Assembly (NCBI RefSeq): GCF_900106795.1
Contig: NZ_FNNS01000015.1
Span: forward strand, 1-64,000
DNA: 64,000 nucleotides
Direction: 5' to 3'
From: Aequorivita viscosa
GTDB taxonomy: Bacteria > Bacteroidota > Bacteroidia > Flavobacteriales > Flavobacteriaceae
The translations under genes were made by a program, and so were the position numbers. Position 1 is the first letter of the stretch; every line of letters begins with the position of its first letter. This document shows, piece after piece, positions 44,665 through 52,169 of this stretch. The notes under the pieces are model-generated. The model did no database searches. It had not been told where the DNA came from and saw nothing but the letters and a program-made list of their open reading frames with translations.

Positions 44665-45282
44665 TTGAATAAAGAGTTTAAAATAAGTAGCTATTCCCAC
44701 ATTAAAAACCAAACTGTTTCAGTCAATGGTAATGTGCTTTTTACGGATGATTCCGAAGACTTCACAACATTTATAAAAGCTGCTTATAAGTTTTTAGACA
44801 CAGGTTATTCCAAGTTTTTTAAAATGGATAATCTTAGTAAATTGGCATTTTTAGCAGCCGACGTTTTGCTGAAACAAGAAGATTTAAATGAAGATGAAAA
44901 CAATATAGCCCTTATATTTTCAAACAAAGCATCTAGTCTCGATACAGATCGAAAGCATCAAGCCACTATTAAAAACGATGCCGAATATTTCCCCAGTCCG
45001 GCCATTTTTGTCTACACCTTGCCAAATATTTGTTTGGGTGAGATAAGTATTAAACACAAACTTTATTCTGAGAATAGTTTTTTTATCTTTGACCGCTTCA
45101 ATCCCGAGCATTTACAACTGTATGCCAACAGTTTATTGCGAAGTGAAAAATCCGAAAAAGTATTGTGCGGATGGGTCGATATAGAAGAAAATATTTACGA
45201 AGCTTTTCTTTATTTAGTTGAAAGCAATGGCGAGATTGAACATAACACGGAAGAAATAATTAGATTATATAAAATATTATGA
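44665..45282 (+). CDS. Ketosynthase N-terminal-like protein (PF13723 type), no catalytic residues
   Basis: A 205-residue protein similar to the short ketosynthase N-terminal-like family found in aryl polyene loci. It has NNIALIFSNKASSLDTD near residue 84 and FPSPAIFVYTLPNICLGEISI near 109, which match the core strands of a ketosynthase, but not the Cys or His motifs or the C-terminal half. It should be an accessory or structural subunit. The start is TTG at 44665: a TAA lies three codons upstream and the next ATG is deep in the protein. It overlaps the next ACP gene by four bases (ATGA). Confidence 0.75.
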   Translation: MNKEFKISSYSHIKNQTVSVNGNVLFTDDSEDFTTFIKAAYKFLDTGYSKFFKMDNLSKLAFLAADVLLKQEDLNEDENNIALIFSNKASSLDTDRKHQATIKNDAEYFPSPAIFVYTLPNICLGEISIKHKLYSENSFFIFDRFNPEHLQLYANSLLRSEKSEKVLCGWVDIEENIYEAFLYLVESNGEIEHNTEEIIRLYKIL

Positions 45283-45536
45283 GCGAATTAAAAGAAGAAC
45301 TAAAGGCAAAAATAATAGAACAACTAAATCTTGAAGACGTTTCAGTAGCAGAAATTGCTGACGACGACCCACTTTTTGGCGATGGTCTTGGCCTAGATTC
45401 TATTGATGCATTGGAGCTTATCGTAATGCTCGACAAAGATTACGGTATTCGTTTAAGCGACCCAAAAGAAGGACGTAAAATTTTTGAATCTGTAGAAGTA
45501 ATGGCGAGTTATATTGAAGAACATCGCACGAAGTAA
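45279..45536 (+). CDS. Acyl carrier protein 2 of the pigment pathway
   Basis: An 85-residue acidic acyl carrier protein, with the phosphopantetheine site S41 in GLDSIDALELI. It overlaps the preceding gene by the ATGA junction. Two distinct ACPs in the locus (the other at 34181) agree with two chemistries, polyene elongation and resorcinol acyl supply, though which ACP serves which is not visible. A hairpin of the CCTGCAAGG family follows it. Confidence 0.92.
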   Translation: MSELKEELKAKIIEQLNLEDVSVAEIADDDPLFGDGLGLDSIDALELIVMLDKDYGIRLSDPKEGRKIFESVEVMASYIEEHRTK

Positions 45537-45544
45537 TTTTTATC

Positions 45545-45603
45545 GACCTGCAAGGTGTCATTTTCTTTTTGCGGAACATAAAAAGAAAATCTCCTTGTAT
45601 GTC
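45545..45603. repeat. Palindromic intergenic repeat, CCTGCAAGG family, copy B
   Basis: Outer arms GACCTGCAAGG and CCTTGTATGTC pair with one mismatch, and inside them ATTTTCTTTTT pairs perfectly with AAAAAGAAAAT. The whole 59-base element folds into one long hairpin between the ACP gene and the next ketosynthase. It ends 17 bases before that start codon. Confidence 0.7.
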
Positions 45604-45620
45604 TTACTCCCAAATGTAAT

Positions 45621-46823
45621 ATGAACAAAGGCGTAGCCATAACCGGAATGGGTATTATTTCTGCCATTGGAAACAATGTGGCCGAAAACTATGATGCGCT
45701 CATAAACGAAAAGAAAGGAATTACTCGGGTAGATAATATTGAAACTATTCAGCGGGATGAAATAATGGTTGGTGAAATAAAGCACATTAATGCCGAATTA
45801 ATCGCGCAACTAAATCTTCCGCCAGAAAACAACTATTCCCGTACTGCGATGCTAGGGGTTATTGCGGCAAAAGAAGCCATAAATAGCGCGCACATTACCA
45901 ATATTAAAAAGTATAAAACAGGAATTGTTTCCGGGACTAGTGTTGGTGGAATGGATATGACCGAGAAATATTACTACGAATATCTTACCGAAAAAGAACC
46001 TCAAAAATATATAGAAAGTCACCACGCTGGCGATTCTACTCAAAAAATTGCCGAACAGTTGGGCATAGAAGAAAGTTTAGTAACTACCATAAGCACCGCT
46101 TGTTCTTCGGCAGCCAATGCAATCATGTTGGGTGCGCGACTAATTAAATCAGGAAAGCTCGATAGAGTAGTGGTGGGTGGAGCCGATTGCCTTTCAAAAT
46201 TCACCATCAACGGGTTTAAAACCTTGATGATTTTAAGCGATACCTATAACACACCTTTTGACGAAAATAGAAAGGGATTAAACCTTGGTGAAGCTGCAGC
46301 ATATCTTGTTCTAGAAAGTGATAAGGTAGTAAAAGCTGAAAACAAAAAAGTACTTGCCTACGTAAAAGGCTATGGAAATGCAAACGATGCTTTTCATCAA
46401 ACAGCTTCCTCAGAGAATGGTGATGGTGCAACATTGGCAATGGAAAAAGCCTTGAAGGTTGCTAATTTAAAACCTTCTGATATAGATTACATAAACGTCC
46501 ACGGAACAGCTACTGGCAATAACGACCTTTCAGAAGGAAGGGCAATACTTCGAATATTTGGTAATGAAATGCCAGAATTTAGTTCCACAAAGGCATACAC
46601 AGGTCACACTTTGGCAGCTGCAGGAGCGATTGAGGCGGTCTATTCAATTTTAGCCTTACAGCACAATGTAATTTTCCCAAATCTGAATTTTAAAACACCG
46701 ATGAAGGAATTTTCGATGATACCGCAAACAAAATTAAAGAAAAAGGAATTGAAAACTGTGCTTTCAAATTCACTTGGGTTTGGTGGAAATTGCTCAACCG
46801 TAATATTTTCAAAAGAAGCATAA
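45621..46823 (+). CDS. Beta-ketoacyl-ACP synthase (third ketosynthase of the locus)
   Basis: A 400-residue FabF-type ketosynthase with a complete triad: C161 in STACSSAANAIMLG, His in NVHGTATGNNDL and His in KAYTGHTLAAAGA. The N-terminal strand GVAITGMGIISAIGNN is typical. Its stop overlaps the start of the next gene (TAATG), which is a ketosynthase-like protein without catalytic residues. That arrangement is what is seen for a ketosynthase and chain-length-factor pair in type II polyketide systems, so the two probably form a heterodimer. Confidence 0.92.
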   Translation: MNKGVAITGMGIISAIGNNVAENYDALINEKKGITRVDNIETIQRDEIMVGEIKHINAELIAQLNLPPENNYSRTAMLGVIAAKEAINSAHITNIKKYKTGIVSGTSVGGMDMTEKYYYEYLTEKEPQKYIESHHAGDSTQKIAEQLGIEESLVTTISTACSSAANAIMLGARLIKSGKLDRVVVGGADCLSKFTINGFKTLMILSDTYNTPFDENRKGLNLGEAAAYLVLESDKVVKAENKKVLAYVKGYGNANDAFHQTASSENGDGATLAMEKALKVANLKPSDIDYINVHGTATGNNDLSEGRAILRIFGNEMPEFSSTKAYTGHTLAAAGAIEAVYSILALQHNVIFPNLNFKTPMKEFSMIPQTKLKKKELKTVLSNSLGFGGNCSTVIFSKEA

Positions 46824-47887
46824 TGAAAAGGGTTTACATAAATAGTATGGCTTCAATTTCGTCACAGAAAACCTTTGAGAATACTGAATTCTTAGATACA
46901 ATAATAGAATATAGTGAGCCTGTTATTTTTGCTCATGACCCAGACTATAAACAATATATTGCACCAGCCGCAGCGCGAAGAATGGCAAAAGGCATAAAAA
47001 TGGGCGTAGTAGCTTCCAAAATAGCTATGGATGAAGCCAAAATCGAAACCGTAGACGCTATTATCACCGGAACGGGGATGGGCTGTATGATAGATTCTGA
47101 AAAGTTCGTAAGTGCGATTATTGATAATAACGAACAATATTTAACGCCTACTTCTTTTATTCAAAGTACACACAACACAGTTGCAGGGCAAATAGCTTTA
47201 GGGATGGAGTGCAAGGCTTACAACTTTACTTACGTACATTCCGCAATTTCGTTTGAATCGGCGCTGCTAGACGCTAAAATGCAGTTAGAAAATGATGAGG
47301 CCAAAAATATTTTAGTAGGAGGGGTCGAGGAATTGGGCGAACATACCACAAAAGTCCACAAGGCTATTAACCATATAAAACCAACTTCCGTTTCACTTTC
47401 AGAAATGTTAAAATCAAACACACAAGGAGCTGTTTTTAGTGAAGGTGCTAATTTCTTTGTGGTTTCAAATGAAAAACTTCAAAATTGTTATGCAGAACTA
47501 ATCGCCGTTGAGACATTTAACACGCTTCAAAAAGAAAAAGTTTCTGAAACAATTGAAAGCTTTTTGCAGCAAAACAACGTACAATTAGCAGATATAGATT
47601 TAGTGGTTTTAGGAAATAATGGCGATGTGGATTTTGATGGTTTTTACAATCAACTTTCCGACGCTATTTTTAAAAACACCCAACAAGTTTATTACAAACA
47701 TTTGGTTGGAGAAAACAATACAGTCTCCGCATTTGGAGTTTGGTTAGCCTCTAAAATGTTAAAAACACAAACAATTCCTGAAATTGTAAAAATTAACGAT
47801 ACTAATCTTTCAGAGATAAAAACCATTTTGTGTTATAACCAATATCGCGGTCAAAATCACAGCTTTGTACTTCTGAAAAAATGTTGA
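46823..47887 (+). CDS. Catalytically inactive ketosynthase-like protein (chain-length-factor-like)
   Basis: A 354-residue protein with the ketosynthase fold in which all three active-site positions have changed. The Cys motif reads TYVHSAISFESALLDA, the first His region LVVLGNNGDVD, and the second HLVGENNTVSAFG, so no Cys-His-His triad remains. It starts on the last base of the preceding ketosynthase stop; ATG 46823 is preferred over an upstream ATG inside that gene. By analogy with type II polyketide systems, including the ApeO/ApeC pair of aryl polyene synthesis, it should set chain length in a heterodimer. Confidence 0.85.
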   Translation: MKRVYINSMASISSQKTFENTEFLDTIIEYSEPVIFAHDPDYKQYIAPAAARRMAKGIKMGVVASKIAMDEAKIETVDAIITGTGMGCMIDSEKFVSAIIDNNEQYLTPTSFIQSTHNTVAGQIALGMECKAYNFTYVHSAISFESALLDAKMQLENDEAKNILVGGVEELGEHTTKVHKAINHIKPTSVSLSEMLKSNTQGAVFSEGANFFVVSNEKLQNCYAELIAVETFNTLQKEKVSETIESFLQQNNVQLADIDLVVLGNNGDVDFDGFYNQLSDAIFKNTQQVYYKHLVGENNTVSAFGVWLASKMLKTQTIPEIVKINDTNLSEIKTILCYNQYRGQNHSFVLLKKC

Positions 47888-48657
47888 AATTCTACACCAT
47901 AAACGCCTTGGCATTAGTGGTTTTTTGCGGATTACTACTTACAGGTTTTTTGGGAAATGTTCCAGTTTGGCTATATGTGGTCTTTATAATTATTTGGATT
48001 GTAATTACCGCTATCGGCTCTTTTCAAATTAGGTTAAATTATCACCTTCAGTCTTTTAACCACAATTATAAAACATCAGGAAATTACATATCAATAACTT
48101 TTGACGACGGTCCAAATCCAGAATTTACGCCTAAAGTTTTATCACTTCTCAACGATCACAACGCAAAAGCCACCTTCTTTTTAATTGGTAAAAAAGCCGA
48201 AAAACACCCAAACCTAGTACAACAGATTATTGCAGAAGGTCACACAATCGGGAATCACTCATATTCTCACACCAATAATTTTGGTTTTTTTTCTTCTCAA
48301 AAAGTTACTGATGAGTTGAAGCAAACCAATTCAATTTTAAAACAAATTACAGGAAAAGAAATCAAAATGTTTCGTCCGCCTTTTGGAGTAACCAACCCAA
48401 ATATTAAAAAGGCATTGAAGAGTACAAGACATTTTTCAATCGGCTGGAGTAAACGTAGCCTAGACACGACAAACCTTTCTGGTGAAAAAATTTTAAAACG
48501 CATAACTTCTGAATTAAAAAGAGGTGATATTATTCTACTCCACGACAGCAGTGATAAATCCGTTGCTGTATTGGAACAGTTATTGTTAACTTTAACTCCG
48601 CACAAATTGCAGTCGGTTCCCGTAGATCGTTTGCTCGAAATTGAAGCTTATGCGTAA
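47881..48657 (+). CDS. Membrane-anchored polysaccharide deacetylase-like protein
   Basis: A 258-residue NodB-homology protein with two hydrophobic segments at the N-terminus (about 8-50), so anchored with its domain probably in the periplasm. Catalytic motifs are intact: ITFDDGPNPE, GNHSYSH, RPPFG and LLHDSS. In a pigment locus the substrate is unlikely to be a sugar with certainty; a hydrolase acting on an acetylated or acylated intermediate is an option. It overlaps the genes on both sides (7 bases upstream, 8 downstream). Confidence 0.83.
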   Translation: MLKFYTINALALVVFCGLLLTGFLGNVPVWLYVVFIIIWIVITAIGSFQIRLNYHLQSFNHNYKTSGNYISITFDDGPNPEFTPKVLSLLNDHNAKATFFLIGKKAEKHPNLVQQIIAEGHTIGNHSYSHTNNFGFFSSQKVTDELKQTNSILKQITGKEIKMFRPPFGVTNPNIKKALKSTRHFSIGWSKRSLDTTNLSGEKILKRITSELKRGDIILLHDSSDKSVAVLEQLLLTLTPHKLQSVPVDRLLEIEAYA

Positions 48658-49279
48658 TTACTTCTTATTGTTATTTCTTGTTTTCATTGGGAGCTCAATC
48701 CAAGCTCAGGATGCCGTAATGCATGCTTCCGAAACTGCTACTTTTAAAGAAAAAGTGATCACTTCAGCAAAAGCCACTCAAACCATTAAATCAGATTTTG
48801 TACAGTATAAACATTTAGATTTTTTGTCAGAAGATGTAAAAACATCAGGCAAAATGGTCGTTAAAGCACCAAATCTGGTAAAATGGGAATATACCAATCC
48901 GTACCAATACAGTGTGATTTTCAAGGAAGACAAATTGCTTATTAACGACGGAGGAACAAAAAGCAAGGTCGATATCGGTAACAGTGAACTCTTCAAAAAG
49001 CTAAATCAATTAATTGTAAATAGCGTGAAGGGGAATATGTTTAACGATGCCGATTTTACGGTTTCTTTTTACAAATCTTCAAAATATAACAAAGCGGTTT
49101 TTGTTCCGAAAGACCCGAAAATAGCGAAGTACATAGCATCTTTTGAACTGCTTTTTAACAAAGATGACGCACAAGTTTATGAGGTTAAAATGGTGGAGCC
49201 GTCGCAAGATTTTACAAGAATAATTTTTACCAATCGAATTTTAAACAGCACAATTAATGATTCGGTTTTTAATAATTAG
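48650..49279 (+). CDS. LolA-like outer-membrane lipoprotein carrier protein
   Basis: A 209-residue periplasmic protein with a signal peptide ending SSIQAQ. The body matches LolA-family carriers (IKSDFVQYKHLDFLSEDVKTSG, VKWEYTNPYQYSVIF, LINDGG), which form a half-barrel that binds acyl chains. Locus-specific LolA homologs are typical of aryl polyene clusters and may carry the lipid-like pigment from the inner to the outer membrane. The ATG at 48650 is chosen over a TTG at 48641. It overlaps the following lipoprotein gene by 23 bases. Confidence 0.85.
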   Translation: MRNYFLLLFLVFIGSSIQAQDAVMHASETATFKEKVITSAKATQTIKSDFVQYKHLDFLSEDVKTSGKMVVKAPNLVKWEYTNPYQYSVIFKEDKLLINDGGTKSKVDIGNSELFKKLNQLIVNSVKGNMFNDADFTVSFYKSSKYNKAVFVPKDPKIAKYIASFELLFNKDDAQVYEVKMVEPSQDFTRIIFTNRILNSTINDSVFNN

Positions 49280-49880
49280 TGCTCTCTCAATTGTTTTTCT
49301 AACTTCTTGCGCTTTAAAGACTACAGAAGGTCTAAGGCAGGTCGATTTCATTAAGGTTGAAGTTGAAAACCCTTATTTCTCAAACCCTGAAATTGACTAT
49401 GTTTACAAGGCAAAAATTGAAGTTTACAATAAAAACTTTGGCGGAATTCTTATCATAAAAAAAACGGGAATTAAAACCCACAGAGTTGTTTTTACTACTG
49501 AATTTGGAAGTAAATTATTCGATTTTAAGTTCGAAGGAGATGATTTTACGAAGAACTTCGTGGTTGAAGATTTAGACAGAAAGTTTATTATCAATATCTT
49601 AAGAGATGATTTTAAGTTATTGATAAATGAAAAAGCGAATGTTTTAATGGCTTATGAGTCTGACAATCAGAGCGTATTTAAAACCAAGTCTGATAAAAGA
49701 TATAATTTTTACTTTTTAGATAAAGAAACTGAAAAGCTGTCTAAAATTGTCAATACCTCAAAAACCAAAGAAAAGGTTGAAATTGCCTATACAGCAATCG
49801 AAGAAAATATTGCAGACATCATCAGCATTAAACACAACAATATCAAGTTAAGAATAGACTTGGAAAAATTCAAAAAATGA
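49257..49880 (+). CDS. Lipoprotein of the pigment locus
   Basis: A 207-residue protein with a lipobox (VFLTSC, lipidation at C18), so probably outer-membrane attached. The rest is beta-rich with many charged residues and matches no enzyme family I recognise. Aryl polyene loci often encode a small lipoprotein beside LolA, which could act like LolB as acceptor at the outer membrane. It overlaps the LolA-like gene by 23 bases and is followed 4 bases later by the third hotdog gene. Confidence 0.75.
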   Translation: MIRFLIISALSIVFLTSCALKTTEGLRQVDFIKVEVENPYFSNPEIDYVYKAKIEVYNKNFGGILIIKKTGIKTHRVVFTTEFGSKLFDFKFEGDDFTKNFVVEDLDRKFIINILRDDFKLLINEKANVLMAYESDNQSVFKTKSDKRYNFYFLDKETEKLSKIVNTSKTKEKVEIAYTAIEENIADIISIKHNNIKLRIDLEKFKK

Positions 49881-49884
49881 TAAT

Positions 49885-50253
49885 ATGCTCATAGAAGGAT
49901 TATATGAAGTTATCGCAAACGAAAACACCGAAAAAGGTATTTTGGCGAAAGTACATTTGCACAAGGATCACGAAATTTTTAAAGGCCACTTTCCTGGAAA
50001 CCCAGTAATGCCAGGTGTTTGTATGATTCAAATGATTAAGGAACTCACTGAGGAAGCCACTGGAAAGGATTTGTTTTTAGCAGTTTCATCTAACATAAAA
50101 TTTATGGCGATCATTAATCCTGAAAAAAATCCAGATTTGCAGCTAGCTATTGATATCACAGAAGAAAAGGGTGAAGTAAAAGTGAAGAACACAACATCTT
50201 TTGACGACACCGTTGCGCTGAAACTAAGTGCAACTTTTAAAGTAATTGATTAA
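49885..50253 (+). CDS. Hotdog-fold dehydratase-like protein 3 (His kept, Glu changed to Gln)
   Basis: A 122-residue FabZ-like protein. It has the full GHFPGNPVMPGV motif with the catalytic H35, but the helix position that carries Glu in FabZ is Q49 (CMIQMIKE). It is therefore the mirror image of the hotdog proteins at 37439 and 37876, which keep Glu and lack His. FabZ active sites combine residues of two subunits, so a mixed dimer could rebuild a complete site. It is the last gene before a strong hairpin. Confidence 0.82.
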   Translation: MLIEGLYEVIANENTEKGILAKVHLHKDHEIFKGHFPGNPVMPGVCMIQMIKELTEEATGKDLFLAVSSNIKFMAIINPEKNPDLQLAIDITEEKGEVKVKNTTSFDDTVALKLSATFKVID

Positions 50254-50256
50254 ATT

Positions 50257-50322
50257 AAACCCCAAAGGTCTCAGCCTGTCCGCCGAAGCTTTTTCAGCGT
50301 AGGAGGAAGACCTTTGGGGTTT
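50257..50322 (+). terminator. Hairpin terminator inside the pigment locus
   Basis: AAACCCCAAAGGTCT (50257-50271) pairs perfectly over 15 bases with AGACCTTTGGGGTTT (50308-50322), followed by T then GAC. The 36-base loop contains GTCCGCCGAAGC, a word that I associate with flavobacterial intergenic repeats. It separates the upstream long run of overlapping genes from the next gene by 15 bases and may end the first transcript. Confidence 0.65.
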
Positions 50323-50337
50323 TGACTTGCAACAAAT

Positions 50338-50835
50338 ATGAAGAAGAAATTATTAATTATCCTTGCACTTTTTGTTTCAGTCCTCGCTACTTCGCAGGAT
50401 TTAAGTAAGATACGTTCGCAATATCCAGAAGCTGTAAAAAGCGATGAGGTTTCTTCTAAACTCGACAAAGAACTTTCAAACATAAATTCCTCAAGTACCC
50501 CAGTTTTGCTGGCTTACAAGGGATCAATTTTAACACTGAAAGCAAAATTTGCAAAAGATAGAAAGATTAAAAAAGAGTTTTTCAAGGAGGGGGTTTCATT
50601 ACTCGAATCTGCTGTAAAAGCCAATCCTCAAAATATTGAAATCCGTTATATCCGCCTTTCGGTTCAAGAAAACGCGCCAAAAATTTTAAAGTATAATAAG
50701 GATATTGAAGCAGATAAAGGCTTTATTTTGAAGAATTATGAAACTACCTCTTCAAAAGAATTGAAAGGCATTATTAAAGAGTTTGCATTGAAGTCTGAAG
50801 CGTTTTCGGACCTTGAAAAATTAGAATTACTATGA
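50338..50835 (+). CDS. Exported conserved hypothetical protein of the pigment locus
   Basis: A 165-residue protein with a signal peptide ending LATSQD. The mature part is helical, Lys/Glu/Ser-rich, with a TPR-like stretch (LLESAVKANPQNIEIRYIRLSVQENAP) and no catalytic motif. It is probably periplasmic. It starts 15 bases after the internal terminator hairpin and is followed by a promoter-like sequence, so it may be read only by leakage or from an unseen promoter. Function is unknown. Confidence 0.72.
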   Translation: MKKKLLIILALFVSVLATSQDLSKIRSQYPEAVKSDEVSSKLDKELSNINSSSTPVLLAYKGSILTLKAKFAKDRKIKKEFFKEGVSLLESAVKANPQNIEIRYIRLSVQENAPKILKYNKDIEADKGFILKNYETTSSKELKGIIKEFALKSEAFSDLEKLELL

Positions 50836-50891
50836 TTTCCACCTTAATTAAACAATTCTAATTCTTCAATTCTAATTTAATTCCGAAACCC

Positions 50892-50943
50892 TATATTTGC
50901 TTTGCGTACTCGATGCCGCTGCGGTGTAAATTTAACCACAGCG
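50892..50943 (+). promoter_or_regulatory. Candidate internal promoter and leader hairpin before the GT2 gene
   Basis: TATATTTG at 50892-50899 fits the TAnnTTTG -7 box; the -33 position 19 bases upstream reads TTC instead of TTG. Downstream, CGCTGCGGT (50917-50925) pairs with ACCACAGCG (50935-50943) with one mismatch. The gap of 140 bases here is the longest in the second half of the locus, which supports a separate transcription start. Confidence 0.4.
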
Positions 50944-50975
50944 ACGCAAATGAATGCTGAGTGTAAAGCCTCCAC

Positions 50976-52169
50976 ATGAACCAAAATCTACTTTCAGAAA
51001 ACTTCGAAATCCTGAAGTGTTGTGTGATTATTCCTACTTACAATAATCACAAAACGTTGCGACAGGTTATTGAAGGTGTTTTGGTTTATACTAAAAATGT
51101 TATCGTTGTTAATGATGGCTCTTCGGATTCCACTTCAGAAATTTTATTGCAGTTTCCGCAAATACAGCAAATTCACATTTCAAAAAATAAAGGAAAGGGC
51201 AACGCACTCCGTCAGGGATTTAAACACGCTGAAAGTTTAGGCTATGATTACGCCATTACAATAGACAGCGATGGGCAGCACTTTCCAGAAGATATTCCAG
51301 TTTTTATTGAAGCGTTAGAAACCAGCGAAAATAAAAAACTCCTTCTTATTGGCGCGCGAAATATGGGACAAGAAGGAGTCCCGAAAAAAAGCAGCTTTGG
51401 AAATAAATTTTCAAACTTTTGGTTTTGGGTTGAAACAGGAACGCGTTTGCAGGATACCCAATCGGGCTTCAGGTTATATCCAATTGCAGCAATGAAAAAT
51501 TTGCGCTTTTACACCAATAAATTTGAATTTGAAATTGAAGCCATCGTAAAAGCAGCTTGGAGCGAAATCGAAGTGAAAAATATTCCAATTAAAATTCATT
51601 ACGAATTGGAAAACAGAGTGTCACATTTCCGGCCTTTTAAAGATTTCACCCGAATAAGTATCTTGAATACTTGGTTAGTTATTATCACATTTCTCTATAT
51701 AAAACCCAGAAACCTTTTCAGAAAACTAAAAAAAAAAGGACTTAAAAGGTTTTTAAAGGAAGATCTGCTTCACAGCAACGATTCTGCTGAAAAAAAAGCA
51801 TTTTCAATCGCTCTTGGAGTATTTATCGGCTTGTCTCCAATTTGGGGTTTTCATACGGTTTCTGTAATTTTTATGGCACTACTTTTCAGGTTGAATAAAG
51901 TCATTGCTTTCGCTTTTTCAAATGTTAGTTTGCCTCCATTTATACCTTTTATACTCTATTTCAGTTTAAAATTAGGAGGTTGGATTTTAGGCGAAAACTT
52001 CGTGCTTTCAATGAACGAAATAGATCCAAGTTTAGAGCTAGTGAAATATTTAAAATCTTATATTGTTGGCAGTTTGGCGCTTTCTGTTTCTGCAGCGATT
52101 ATTTGCGGACTTTCGGGCTACTTAATCTTAACGTTGTTTGAACGTAAAAAGATTTTCAACAATGGGTAA
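50976..52169 (+). CDS. Family 2 glycosyltransferase fused to DUF2062
   Basis: A 397-residue protein. The N-terminal GT2 domain (about 10-235) has CCVIIPTYNNHKTL, VVNDGSSDST and TIDSDGQHFPED with the DxD-type motif. The C-terminal DUF2062 domain (about 255-390) has three membrane helices: AFSIALGVFIGLSPIWGFHT, then two more. The same fusion occurs in aryl polyene loci, where it may glycosylate or otherwise modify the product or its lipid anchor at the inner membrane. It overlaps the next gene by 8 bases. Confidence 0.88.
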   Translation: MNQNLLSENFEILKCCVIIPTYNNHKTLRQVIEGVLVYTKNVIVVNDGSSDSTSEILLQFPQIQQIHISKNKGKGNALRQGFKHAESLGYDYAITIDSDGQHFPEDIPVFIEALETSENKKLLLIGARNMGQEGVPKKSSFGNKFSNFWFWVETGTRLQDTQSGFRLYPIAAMKNLRFYTNKFEFEIEAIVKAAWSEIEVKNIPIKIHYELENRVSHFRPFKDFTRISILNTWLVIITFLYIKPRNLFRKLKKKGLKRFLKEDLLHSNDSAEKKAFSIALGVFIGLSPIWGFHTVSVIFMALLFRLNKVIAFAFSNVSLPPFIPFILYFSLKLGGWILGENFVLSMNEIDPSLELVKYLKSYIVGSLALSVSAAIICGLSGYLILTLFERKKIFNNG

